A program made the position numbers and the translations under genes. From Natrinema gelatinilyticum (GTDB taxonomy: Archaea; Halobacteriota; Halobacteria; Halobacteriales; Natrialbaceae): a stretch of DNA of 64,000 nucleotides. Positions 1-7,485 of the stretch are shown piece by piece. The notes under the pieces are model-generated. The model saw only the letters and a program-made list of their open reading frames with translations, did not search any database and was not told the origin of the DNA. Position 1 is the stretch's first letter, and every line of letters starts with the position of its first letter. The DNA lies in the NCBI RefSeq assembly GCF_024266705.1, contig NZ_CP100757.1, positions 1,364,001-1,428,000 of the forward strand, in the 5' to 3' direction.

Positions 1-370
1 GGGCATGGGCGTACTCGTGCAGCAGCGTAACCACAAGGTCGGCCTGGTTCGGCCGGGCTTTCGCTTCGACGACCGGCGTAAGATCGTGGACACTCCGCTG
101 CGTGCAGACGCCCTTCGCGTCGCCATGCTCCCAATCGGCAGCGTCGACGATGCGAACCGTCACGCCGAGCGCATCCGCTGCCGCTGTGAGTGCGGGTGCG
201 AGGTCCTCAGCGTCGCCTGTTGCCTCTGTTTCTAGTTCGGGAAGCGGTTCGCCCTCGGTCTGGGAGATGTCGAAGACGGCGGTCGGTTTGAACCCGACGA
301 GGCCTTTCGACCACTCCTCCGGCAGCGTTTCGTTGTACTCACAGCCGATTTTCTCGTGGTAGCTGGGCGA
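1..370 (-). pseudogene. ArdC/ImmA-like zinc peptidase-type protein, truncated at 5' end and running off window
   Basis: The minus strand is open from about 370 to base 1 and gives a haloarchaeal protein resembling ArdC-like antirestriction/ImmA-IrrE (DUF955) proteins. It reads NSPSYHEKIGCEYN early, then GLVGFKPTAVFDISQTEGEP, and ends at the window edge with LLHEYAHA, the HExxH zinc-peptidase motif. Family members normally have an N-terminal ssDNA-binding domain and a zinc ribbon before the NSPSYH segment. That part is missing because the frame enters the TnpB-type remnant near 370. The C-terminus lies outside the window. Such genes are common on haloarchaeal plasmids and integrated elements. 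I infer a broken gene from a mobile element. The family match is by motif only. Confidence 0.6.
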
Positions 371-374
371 ATTC

Positions 375-969
375 AGACCTGTGCTCGCTCTCGCCGCTAC
401 GTGGTGAGAGGCAGTTGTCGTGGGAGTTGTCGTCGTGGGCACGGAGAGCGATTATCGAGAACATCGAGTACCGTGCCGATATCGCAGGCGTCCATGTCGA
501 ACGAGTGTATGCAGGGAACACGAGTCGGTCGTGTCCTCGGTGCGGTTCCACTGGCCATACAACGAAGTCGCCTGACCATTACCACGAGGCGTGGCATGGT
601 GGGCAACTCCGGTGTGATAACTCGCGGTGTGCGTATCAGGCTGACCGTGACTACGTTGGTGCGGTGAACGTGGCGCGAGTGTTCTTCAGCAATTCGGCTA
701 CGCTGGACTCGAATTTCACTTCTTCCTATACGGGAGATTGTGAAATCGAGCTAGCTGGCCGTTCCGCTGGCTCGCGTCCCACGTTCGGCACTACGCTTGT
801 CGCGTATGTTGGACAGTCGAGGGTGACTGCTGGTGGCAGGTCAGCGTTTATAGCACCCGCTGTCACTCCGACAGGAACGAAAAATGTGGGTAGCAGCAAA
901 AGTTCTGTGTCAAGCCCAGCGACACACAGTTATTCTCGCTTTCTACGAGATGCTGCTGTTTGCTGCTGA
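375..969 (+). pseudogene. TnpB (IS200/IS605 OrfB, IS1341-type) C-terminal remnant
   Basis: Only the C-terminal part of an RNA-guided-nuclease-type TnpB is left. It shows the zinc finger CPRCGSTGH...CDNSRC and the following DRDYVGAVNVAR segment that carries the last RuvC aspartate. The N-terminal two thirds with the other RuvC residues are absent, so the protein should be inactive. The tail after VNVARVFF runs to a stop near 969. The piece lies between two genes that are both truncated at its edges (ArdC-like on the left, SRPBCC on the right). This is consistent with an insertion followed by deletion. Confidence 0.75.
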
Positions 970-1235
970 AAATAGGAACGGTCCAATTCTTGGTATGTTC
1001 CGTGGAACGTGCTGGCGTACGATTCCAGCTCCTCAACATCGGTGTTAAACGATATGCGGAAGGTTCCGCCCTCGGTGGCGTCAAATTCGTGGACCTCGGC
1101 GGAGAAGCCGGTCGGCGGGAGCCACTGGGTGACCTGGTCCGGGTCGAGGAAGGCCTCGTAGACCCGCTCGGGCGGCGCCTCGATGATGCGGCTCACGGTG
1201 ATGCTCCGTCCCTCGGGCGTCTCAGTGTCGGTCAT
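930..1235 (-). pseudogene. SRPBCC (AHSA1-type) protein, 3' end replaced by mobile DNA
   Basis: This is the last gene of the ArsR operon. The first 85 or so residues are a normal START/AHSA1-type domain (SRIIEAPPERVYEAFLDPDQVTQWLPP, later GGTFRISF and FHGTYQELDR). The family then continues for about 50-60 residues, but here the frame changes abruptly at about 980 into sequence belonging to the TnpB remnant (SYFQQQTAAS) and stops at 930. The protein is therefore short by roughly a third and lacks the C-terminal helix that closes the hydrophobic cavity. The start overlaps the stop of the upstream SRPBCC gene by 4 nt. It was probably a working gene before the insertion. Confidence 0.75.
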
Positions 1236-1651
1236 GGCTCGGCGAGCACCTCCTTTAAGTTATTGAGGATGCCAGCCCAGCCCTCCGAGGCCCCATCGAC
1301 CATCTGGGCGTCGGGGAGTTCGTGGGTGAGGACGACCTCAGTTCCCTCATCGACATCGTGGAACTCGTAGGTGACGCGATTCACGCCCTGCGGGGTTTCC
1401 TCAACGGTGACGATGCGCTCGTTCTCGACGACTTCCTCGAACGTGCCCTCGTTGTCCATCTGGTGCTCTTCTGACGCCCAGCTCACCGACATCTCGCCGC
1501 CGGGCACGGGGTCGAGCGCGTGGACCTCCGCCTCCATGCCCTCGGGAACGAACCACTGCGCAAGTTCGTCGGGATCCGTGAACGCCCGCCACACGCGCTC
1601 ACGAGGCGCGTTGAAGGTCCGTCGGACGGTCAGCTGGTTGTCGTTGCTCAT
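1232..1651 (-). CDS. SRPBCC / AHSA1 domain protein
   Basis: A 139-residue single-domain protein of the activator-of-Hsp90 ATPase homologue 1-like (SRPBCC) family. Landmarks are the N-terminal RRTFNAPRERVWRAFTDPDELAQWF, a central GGEMSVSW strand and the C-terminal GWAGILNNLKEVL helix that packs over the ligand cavity. Length is normal for the family. It overlaps its neighbours by 4 nt on both sides and so is translationally coupled in the arsR operon. Bacterial and haloarchaeal ArsR-SRPBCC-DHFR-like modules are common, but their substrates are generally unknown. A small hydrophobic ligand is likely; the reaction cannot be read from sequence. Confidence 0.85.
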   Translation of the reverse strand: MSNDNQLTVRRTFNAPRERVWRAFTDPDELAQWFVPEGMEAEVHALDPVPGGEMSVSWASEEHQMDNEGTFEEVVENERIVTVEETPQGVNRVTYEFHDVDEGTEVVLTHELPDAQMVDGASEGWAGILNNLKEVLAEP

Positions 1652-2208
1652 TCGTCGTCCTCCTCCTCGGCCGGCTCGTAGGTGAGCGAGACGACGTCCG
1701 AATCGAACGTCTTCGAATCGACCAGGTTCAGAGCGGTCCGTTCGCCGCCTCCTTCGAAGAGACGTTTCCCGTCCCCGAGTACCAGGGGGTGGACGTTGAG
1801 CACGAGTTCGTCGAGGAGGCCGTAGTCCAGCAGCGACCGGACGAGCGTGCGGCTGCCGACGATGCCGATTCCTTCACCTTCCTGTTGCTTCAGCTCGGCT
1901 ATCTCTTCTTCGACGTTCCCGGCGATGAGCGTCGAGTTGGTCCATTCGACGTCCCCGAGTGACGTCGAGACGACGTACTTGGGCACGTTGTTGATGAACT
2001 TCGCGATCGGATTGTCGTCGGGTTGGGTGGGCCAGAAGGCAGCGAGGTCCTCGTAGGTGACTCGTCCCAGCAGTAACGCGTCCGACGACGCCATCCCCGC
2101 CGCGTTCGCCTCGTCCAGGTCCTGGGTCGAGTAGGCTGGAGCCCACTCCTCCGGAGATTCCATCACGCCGTCTAGCGACACGGATTCGGTTGCGACGATC
2201 TTCCGCAT
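1648..2208 (-). CDS. DHFR-like / RibD C-terminal domain reductase
   Basis: A 186-residue protein with the dihydrofolate-reductase-like fold of the RibD C-terminal family. It has SVSLDGVMESPEEW at the N-terminus, the cofactor-binding ALLLGRVTYEDLAAFWP, KYVVSTSL and the C-terminal GIGIVGSRTLVRSLLDYGLLDEL followed by HPLVLGDGKRLF. These proteins bind NADPH; most stand-alone copies have no proven substrate and are probably neither true folate nor riboflavin enzymes. It sits 3 nt after the paralogous gene and overlaps the next SRPBCC gene by 4 nt, so all five genes read as one transcript. It is one of two tandem, diverged copies. Confidence 0.85.
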   Translation of the reverse strand: MRKIVATESVSLDGVMESPEEWAPAYSTQDLDEANAAGMASSDALLLGRVTYEDLAAFWPTQPDDNPIAKFINNVPKYVVSTSLGDVEWTNSTLIAGNVEEEIAELKQQEGEGIGIVGSRTLVRSLLDYGLLDELVLNVHPLVLGDGKRLFEGGGERTALNLVDSKTFDSDVVSLTYEPAEEEDDE

Positions 2209-2211
2209 CGT

Positions 2212-2808
2212 TCAGGCCTCCTCCCCGAGGTGATCCTCCTCGGACGGCCCGTAGGTGAGCACGACGACGCCCGAGTCGAACGCCTCCGTGTCGACGAGGC
2301 GCATCGTCGTCGGCGCGGTCGCGCCCCCGAAGAGGCGTTTGCCGCTGCCCTGAACCACTGGGTGGACCATGAGGCGGTACTCGTCGACGAGGTCGTGTTC
2401 CACCAGCGTGTCCACGAGTTCGCCGCTCCCGTTGACGAGGATGTCCTTTCCGTCCTCCTGCTTCAGCGCGGCGACTTCCTCGGTGACGTCTCCGTCGATG
2501 ATCGTGGAGTTGTTCCACGTTGCCTCTTCGAGGCTCGTCGAGACGATGTACTTCGGGAGACTGTTCATCCGGTCGGCGAAGCCTGTCTCGTCCTCCTGGT
2601 CGGGCCAGGCTGCCGCGAACGTTTCGTAGGTCGTCCGGCCCAGCAGGAGCGCGCCCGACGCGAACAGTTCGTCGTGCTTGTACGCCTGCTGCTCTTCGCT
2701 GAAGAACTGGAAGGACCACTGTTCTGGCGCCTCCATGACCCCGTCGAGGGTCAGGAACTCGGAGACGATCAGGTTTCGCTGTGATTCGGTGTCGGTGTTG
2801 TCTGTCAT
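2212..2808 (-). CDS. DHFR-like / RibD C-terminal domain reductase (paralogue)
   Basis: A 198-residue paralogue of the adjacent reductase with the same order of motifs: FLTLDGVMEAPEQW, ALLLGRTTYETFAAAWP, KYIVSTSLEEATW, ILVNGSGELVDTLVEHDLVDEY and HPVVQGSGKRLFGG. The copies are clearly diverged, which argues for different substrates or a heteromer rather than a recent duplication. The start overlaps the stop of the arsR-type gene by 4 nt, placing it second in the operon. NADPH binding is known for the family; the substrate here is unknown. Confidence 0.85.
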   Translation of the reverse strand: MTDNTDTESQRNLIVSEFLTLDGVMEAPEQWSFQFFSEEQQAYKHDELFASGALLLGRTTYETFAAAWPDQEDETGFADRMNSLPKYIVSTSLEEATWNNSTIIDGDVTEEVAALKQEDGKDILVNGSGELVDTLVEHDLVDEYRLMVHPVVQGSGKRLFGGATAPTTMRLVDTEAFDSGVVVLTYGPSEEDHLGEEA

Positions 2809-3143
2809 TGATCTTCTTCCTCCAGATGGATGGCCAGCGCGTCGAACCGGTCCTCCCAGAAGACGCGGTACCGGGTGAGCCAGCCAAACGCGGCGGAAAG
2901 CGGCGCAGCGTTGAGGTGGCAGCGGCGAACGCGACCGTCCTTCTCGATGTCGATCAAGCCGGCGTCCTCCAGGACGTGGAGGTGCTTCGAGACGGCGGCG
3001 AGTGAGACGTCGTGCGGTTCGGCCAGGTCGCTGACGCTCTCTGGTCCATCGGCCACCTGTTCGAGGATGTCCCGACGGATGGGGTGTGCCAGCGCCTGGA
3101 AGACCGCGTCGAGATCGAGATCGTCCGGCAATCGTTCAACCAT
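2805..3143 (-). CDS. ArsR-family winged-helix repressor
   Basis: A 112-residue winged-helix protein: VFQALAHPIRRDILEQVADG, then the recognition helix region SVSDLAEPHDVSLAAVSKHLHVLEDAGLI and the wing GRVRRCHLN. The C-terminal WLTRYRVFWEDRFDAL helix is typical of the ArsR type that accompanies SRPBCC/DHFR-like genes. There are no CxC metal-binding cysteines in the recognition helix, so metal sensing is unlikely and a small organic effector is more probable. It is the first gene of a five-gene operon. A perfect inverted repeat straddles its own start codon, which suggests autoregulation. Confidence 0.88.
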   Translation of the reverse strand: MVERLPDDLDLDAVFQALAHPIRRDILEQVADGPESVSDLAEPHDVSLAAVSKHLHVLEDAGLIDIEKDGRVRRCHLNAAPLSAAFGWLTRYRVFWEDRFDALAIHLEEEDQ

Positions 3144-3186
3144 CCGGTTGAATAAACACCGAGAGAATACTTAACTCTTTGGTTAA
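3135..3186. promoter_or_regulatory. Two inverted repeats at the arsR-operon promoter
   Basis: TTCAACC-ATCC-GGTTGAA (3135-3152) is a perfect 7-bp-arm inverted repeat whose spacer contains part of the ATG of the ArsR gene. A second repeat, TTAAC-TCTTTG-GTTAA, lies at 3171-3186 about 30 nt upstream and overlaps the AT-rich TATA-like stretch. A dimeric winged-helix repressor would fit either site. Operator function is inferred from position and symmetry only. Confidence 0.45.
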
Positions 3187-3447
3187 ACGTCGTTATTGGG
3201 TCATCTACCGGTTGCTCAGAGGATTGGAAACATCTTTACGATGATCCTTGCGATGCCATCGACGGTAGCACACGTCGGTAACGCTCGAGAAATGACATCC
3301 ACCGCGCCCTGGAGTGATCGGGGCCCGGTTTGAATACTCGTTTTGGAAGCGTTCGCTCGAGTTACCGGATTCGAATAGCGTACCGACGCAGCCACGATTC
3401 AGAAGTGACGCAGACCACTCAAGGGCGCGGTTTCCTCCGTGGGAGTC

Positions 3448-3960
3448 TCAGCCGGTCTCCGACTCGCCGGATGCAACATTTCCGCCACGGTGGACGGTAC
3501 TCGGGCTTATGCGCTGTTCTTTCGGACTTCCGTGAGAGTGTGGTGGTTCCGACCAGTTGTGGTCGTCCCACTCGAACCGTGCTCGAAACCGCGCAGCATT
3601 TTCGGCATCCAGGAAATCGGTGATTTCCGAGGACACGGGCCGTTCCATCGGCCGGACTGCCCGTTCTGTCTGCCGCTCTAGAAACGACTCTGAGGCCATA
3701 AGATCGGCGCGGCCCTCGAACCCCACATGGACAGGTCAGCGTGTCCCGATGCCGTGTCGTTCGGCCTGTCGAGCCACACTGCGGACGCTCCTGGCTCGTC
3801 CACGCTTCTGACCGGACTTCGACCGTAATCCCGTACTCTGCGGCAGTACAGACCAGTCGCTCGGTGAATTGCTTGAACGCCCAGAAATTGTGGGTTTTGG
3901 CGTTCGTCTCGACCGACTAGTTCGTATCCAGCACGTCAGTCAACCCACCGATATACACAG
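3448..3960 (-). pseudogene. TnpB (IS1341-type) C-terminal remnant with stop and frameshift
   Basis: Reading down the minus strand from about 3955 gives YIGGLTDVLDTN, an in-frame TAG at 3917-3919, SVETNAKTHNFWAFKQFTERLV, YGITVEVRSEAWTSQERPQC and DTLTCPCG. One extra G in the run near 3717 then shifts the frame into GFEGRADLMASESFLERQT, ending PHSHGSPKEQR at 3448. This is the zinc-finger and final RuvC segment of a haloarchaeal TnpB. One finger cysteine position reads RPQC instead of CPxC. The gene is therefore dead in at least three ways. It is fused at about 3950 to the start of an unrelated gene. Confidence 0.75.
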
Positions 3961-4172
3961 TGCCGACACAAATTTCGGGCTCGTCACCACCATCGGCCTC
4001 AATAGTTGATGTTACTATCTCGAGAGCTGCATCGACCTTTTCTGAGGCACCAGGTGTTTCGATGGAGGGTGAGATCGGTCGGGACGAACTCATGCTCGCA
4101 GGCTGTGACAAGCGAATTACGCATTGCCTCGACGTGGATGCCCGACGTTGTAATCCACGCGACGGTCATACC
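3945..4172 (-). pseudogene. N-terminal fragment of an unrecognised gene, frameshifted and joined to TnpB remnant
   Basis: From an ATG at 4170-4172 the minus strand reads MTVAWITTSGIHVEAMRNSL, then EHEFVPTDLTLHRN. A frameshift near 4060 restores PGASEKVDAALEIVTSTIEA and GGDEPEIC, after which the sequence turns into TnpB. The pattern (start strand, Thr-Ser-Gly, helix, LxxN-PGxSEKVD) is reminiscent of Rossmann-like CARF or ring-nuclease N-termini. That resemblance is weak and I do not assign a function. An AT-rich stretch with TTATTATCTTT lies just upstream of the ATG, so the original promoter may still be present. Confidence 0.4.
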
Positions 4173-5494
4173 CATATGTCAGTGTGAAAGATAATAAGAG
4201 TAGGAGGAATCGAAAAATGATCTTCGGACGTTACAAGTGCCGGCGTTATCCAAACCTCGAAGATGATGTTGTACGGAGGATGAACGGCAAATCGTGAGAC
4301 AGTTGCTGATGACGGCATCTGGATGACGAACTATCGGTGTAAGAAAACTACGAGTGCTCTTGTGAAGCACATTGGTGGTGATTCAAAGAACTGCTCGAAC
4401 AATTTGTTTGAGAGCTTTTCGACCTGGTTTGCGGAGGATTTGTCGCCGAAACTGTAACGATCTGAGATACGTGGTCAGTTTGTCCTTTGAGACGCTTCGA
4501 TGTGGCGAGAGCCACCGTCGCGCCAGCGACGAGTGGCTTTCGCAGGTGTTCACGTGTGCGTCACCATCAACGTACTTGCCATCTCCGTGAGTCACTGCTT
4601 CTAGCTGGAAGTTCTCATCAGTTTATAGCGGCTCATAGGCACGAAATCCATCCGTATAACGGTGAGTGACTTTTCCTTGTGGTCAGCGAGGAGGAGTCGC
4701 ACAGTCGATTCATCAGCGAATTTCGCCGGGACGACGTATCGTTAATCGCTCCCACGATCAACGAGCGTGAATACTGGCAGTTTGTCCTCGGTGTACGTTC
4801 CTCGTCCACGCTTCGAGAGACCACGCGAGCGCGACGGTCCGTCGCGCTCGCGGCCTTTCAGCCCAGCAGAGACGTAGAACTCGTCAATCTCAACTGGGCC
4901 AGTGAGAGTGAGAGATGGCGCGTCGAGCAGTTCGCCAGAACGCTCGACGCAGCGGTGAAGCGTTCGGTAGGACACGTCGAGTTCAGCCTCTAGCTGGCAG
5001 ATATTCGTGTTGAACCGAAGGAACGAGTAGAACGCGAACAAGAGTTTGTCGAGGCCGATCTTCGCGTTAATAACTAAGATAACTTTTGAAAGCCAAGGAA
5101 TTTCTGACACCACTTCTTTGCAAAGCTGATTCGATGTGTTATTTGTTCTAATGTTTCCTTAACGAGGTCTCTGAACTCGCCTTCATCGTCAACGATGATT
5201 GGACACATCGTCCACTTGTGGTAGTCCCAGACCTTTTCGATTGGATTGAGGTGCGGTGCTTGTTGGGAGAAAGATCAGATCAATTTCGAGGTGATGTGCG
5301 TACTTGCGCGTGTGTTTACAGATGTAAGACCCGTACTTGTCCAAGACGAGTAGAATCCGCTTGCGGGGATTCTGCTCGCGAATCCTCTCTAAAACCTCGC
5401 AAATCCGTTCTTTCTCCCCGGTTTCTTTGAACGTGACGAGGCTCTCACCGTTGAGTGCGTAGAACCCGACAGCCGAGTCTTCCGTCTTGACGAG

Positions 5495-6534
5495 CGCTCT
5501 TATGTAGAGCTGGGGAATGCCCCACGGTTACACTGTGATGGCTGATCTCAAGAGAATATGTCTCAGCCAGCATTCGGGAAGATGCTGCAACAGCTCGTTG
5601 ATCTTGGAGTGATTGAACTGCAGACGAAGCCGCTCGATGATCAAATCGAGCGGCGACTCAAGAAATTCTGGGAGCAGGCTCCGTGTCCAGAATGCGGTGA
5701 TCCAAGCATCCAAACGTGGCCGTCATCGAATCGTGTTATCTGCCGAAGCTGCGGGTTCAAGCCGGTTTGCACCTACGGAACACCGTTTCACGAGAAGCAC
5801 CTCTCCAGTGGTGAGGTGCTTCTCGCATTCATCCTCTATGCCGACACGCTGTTGAGTATCTCGAAAATTGCGACACTGCTCGATCGAGCGTACAAGACCG
5901 TCTACTACGCCATTCGAGAGGTCGAAGCCGCGGTTCAGCGAGGCTTCCCGGTCGTCTGGAACCAGTTCCAGCAGGAAATCGACGGACCGGTACAAATCGA
6001 TGAATCCAGCAGCGTCTGTTCAGGATACAAAGGCCAAGACCCGCCGCGGGACAGCCGTCACCGCGGCGGGTCGTCTCGATCAGGACGCTCGCGCTGGCGT
6101 GGACGACACGGCGACCAGATAACGCTCGTCGCGGCGTGCCGCGACGTGCTACGGGTTGTTCACGGCCAGCTTGGCATCAGTTACGAAACAGACCTTGATC
6201 CAGTAATACAGGAGGCTGAAGACCTCTCCCAGCCGCTGGGAGAGGTCTGGACTGATGGTCTCCAAGCGTATCGGCGGATGGAGTACACTCACCAGATCGT
6301 TGTGCACGACGAGACGTACGTCTCGCCTGACGGTGTCCATATTAACCAGGTTGAGTGCCTCTTTTCACTCATCAAACCGTGGCTACGGAAGTTCCGCGGC
6401 CTGTCCAAGCACGGCTTGGAGCAGGCCGTTCACACATTTGGAATCATCCGTTCATTGAATCTCGCTGGCGCATCCCTCGTAAGCGTCATCGACTGCCTTG
6501 CTATGGGGGCATTCCCCAGCTCTACATAAGAGCG
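5495..6534 (+). mobile_element. Intact IS1595-type insertion sequence with perfect inverted ends
   Basis: The left end (5495-5523, beginning CGCTCTTATGTAGAGC) is the exact reverse complement of the right end (6506-6534, ending GCTCTACATAAGAGCG), giving 29-bp perfect terminal inverted repeats. The direct repeat TGACGAG flanks the element at 5488-5494 and 6535-6541. An eighth base (C) matches if the boundary is moved by one, so the duplication is 7 or 8 bp; 8 bp is usual for IS1595. Excising the element and one repeat restores the IS630 transposase reading frame (RPLV-KTED). Perfect ends and an intact transposase make this the youngest insertion here, possibly still mobile. Confidence 0.88.
5558..6529 (+). 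CDS. IS1595-family transposase
   Basis: A 323-residue transposase occupying nearly the whole element. An N-terminal zinc ribbon (CPECGDPS...CRSCGF, about residues 43-66) precedes a helical region (SISKIATLLDRAYKTVYYAI) and the ISXO2-like catalytic domain. Candidate catalytic positions are QIDESS (first Asp), WTDGLQAY (second Asp) and HINQVECLFSLIKPWLRKF (Asn/Glu). A basic, Gly/Arg/Ser-rich insert (SGRSRWRGRHG) sits between the first two. The stop codon lies inside the right inverted repeat. It is clearly diverged from the decayed IS1595-type copy (element A) surrounding it, so the two insertions came from different lineages. Confidence 0.85.
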   Translation: MSQPAFGKMLQQLVDLGVIELQTKPLDDQIERRLKKFWEQAPCPECGDPSIQTWPSSNRVICRSCGFKPVCTYGTPFHEKHLSSGEVLLAFILYADTLLSISKIATLLDRAYKTVYYAIREVEAAVQRGFPVVWNQFQQEIDGPVQIDESSSVCSGYKGQDPPRDSRHRGGSSRSGRSRWRGRHGDQITLVAACRDVLRVVHGQLGISYETDLDPVIQEAEDLSQPLGEVWTDGLQAYRRMEYTHQIVVHDETYVSPDGVHINQVECLFSLIKPWLRKFRGLSKHGLEQAVHTFGIIRSLNLAGASLVSVIDCLAMGAFPSST

Positions 6535-7485
6535 TGACGAGCGGTCGTTCGATGTGAGGATCATCCACGTACCAAACTCGGCGCGAATTATCGTACGGCT
6601 GTGGTTTTGACGCGTCAAAGAAGCTGAGGACGGTGCCGCCATCGGTGCAGACCTCATCGTCAACAACCCAGCCGTCGTCATTTTCACCCTCGCGTTTGTT
6701 GTGTGGCTGATCGTCCTCGTCTGGATTCTCCGGCTGGTGTGGACGCTTTGGCCGTAGTTTTGCGTAGGAGAGCCCGAGATTCCGAAGAAAGGTACCGAGA
6801 TAATTTGGACTGTACTGGACACCGAATTCTTTCTGGAGGAGGTGCTGAATCTCCTGTGATTTCCAGGGCTGATCTTCACGAAGCATCTCAACCAGCTCTT
6901 CTTGTTGGTCTTCGTCGAGTTTCGGGGGTCTGCCGCCCCCGAAACTCGGCATAAGCTCTTCGAAGCCACCTTCATTCCAATCTTCCGCCCAGCGGGTCCC
7001 GGTGGCTGGAGATCGGCCTTCTCGATCGGCAGCCTCTGGAATCGTATCGCCTTGATAGAGATTCTTGACAAAACCAATTCGTCGGATATGGTGCTTGTCT
7101 TCGGCCTCTCGCAGTAACTCATCAATCTCTTCCTCTGGCAGGTGACGCTTAATCTCCGTCCGGCGTGATCCCATTACCTATATATCAACTTCCACTTGCA
7201 AAAGTATTCATACACATTAGCGCGAAGACCGTGCCAGTCTTGTCGTTGAACGTGCGGTCGCAATCTTTACAGAGATACCGCTGATATTCTCTATAGCTGC
7301 CGTATTTGATCACTGATTCAGACCGGCAGCGCGGGCAGTAGAGGCCCTCGCGCCAGCGAACCTGCTGGAGCAGGTTCGCAGTGCTTGCCTCCGAGTTCAG
7401 TACTTCAAATGGGAACATATTGAGTGACGTGAACGCGTCACCCTTGCCCGCTACGATTTCCCAGCGACAGCGTTACTGACCAACA

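Larger units (their letters stand above)
5074..7174 (-). pseudogene. IS630-family transposase, split by IS1595-type insertion
   Basis: The N-terminal part (6535-7174) carries the helix-turn-helix region and FDASKPQPYDNSRRVWYVDD up to RPLV. The reading continues on the far side of the inner element at about 5494 with KTEDSAVGFYALNGESLVTF, RILLVLDKYGSYICKHTRKY (second Asp) and, after a frameshift near 5268, LNPIEKVWDYHKW (Glu), ending GFQKLS at 5074. The DDE triad is therefore present in pieces. The protein is interrupted by 1 kb of foreign DNA and one frameshift, so the copy is dead. Before the insertion it would have been about 350 residues, the usual size. Confidence 0.75.
5070..7217 (-). 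mobile_element. IS630-type element interrupting element A, itself interrupted
   Basis: The ends were inferred from imperfect inverted repeats sharing ACTTTTG(A/C)AAG, read inward from both sides (around 5082-5092 and 7195-7205). Both ends are flanked by the dinucleotide TA (5068-5069 and 7218-7219), the signature target of the IS630/Tc1 group. Subtracting the inner element and one copy of its target duplication leaves about 1.1 kb, the normal IS630 length. It lies inside the IS1595-type transposase gene of element A. The boundaries are accurate to a few bases at best. Confidence 0.6.
4383..7418 (-). pseudogene. IS1595-type transposase (element A), split by an IS630 insertion and decayed
   Basis: The oldest layer of the IS nest. 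Its N-terminal zinc ribbon (LYCPRCRSES...YLCKDCDRTFND, 7185-7418) is separated from the rest by the IS630-type element. The continuation AKIGLDKLLFAFYSFLRFN...GPVEIDEFYVSAGLKG lies at about 4742-5066, followed by an in-frame TAA near 4741, a 1-bp frameshift near 4650 (ADHKEKSLTV then YTDGFRAYEPL), another stop, and the C-terminal THGDGKYVDGDAHVNTCESH...LTTYLRSLQFRRQ to 4383. Removing the inserted DNA leaves about 890 bp, the normal size for this family. The catalytic DDE/N region is fragmented and cannot yield an active enzyme. Confidence 0.75.
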
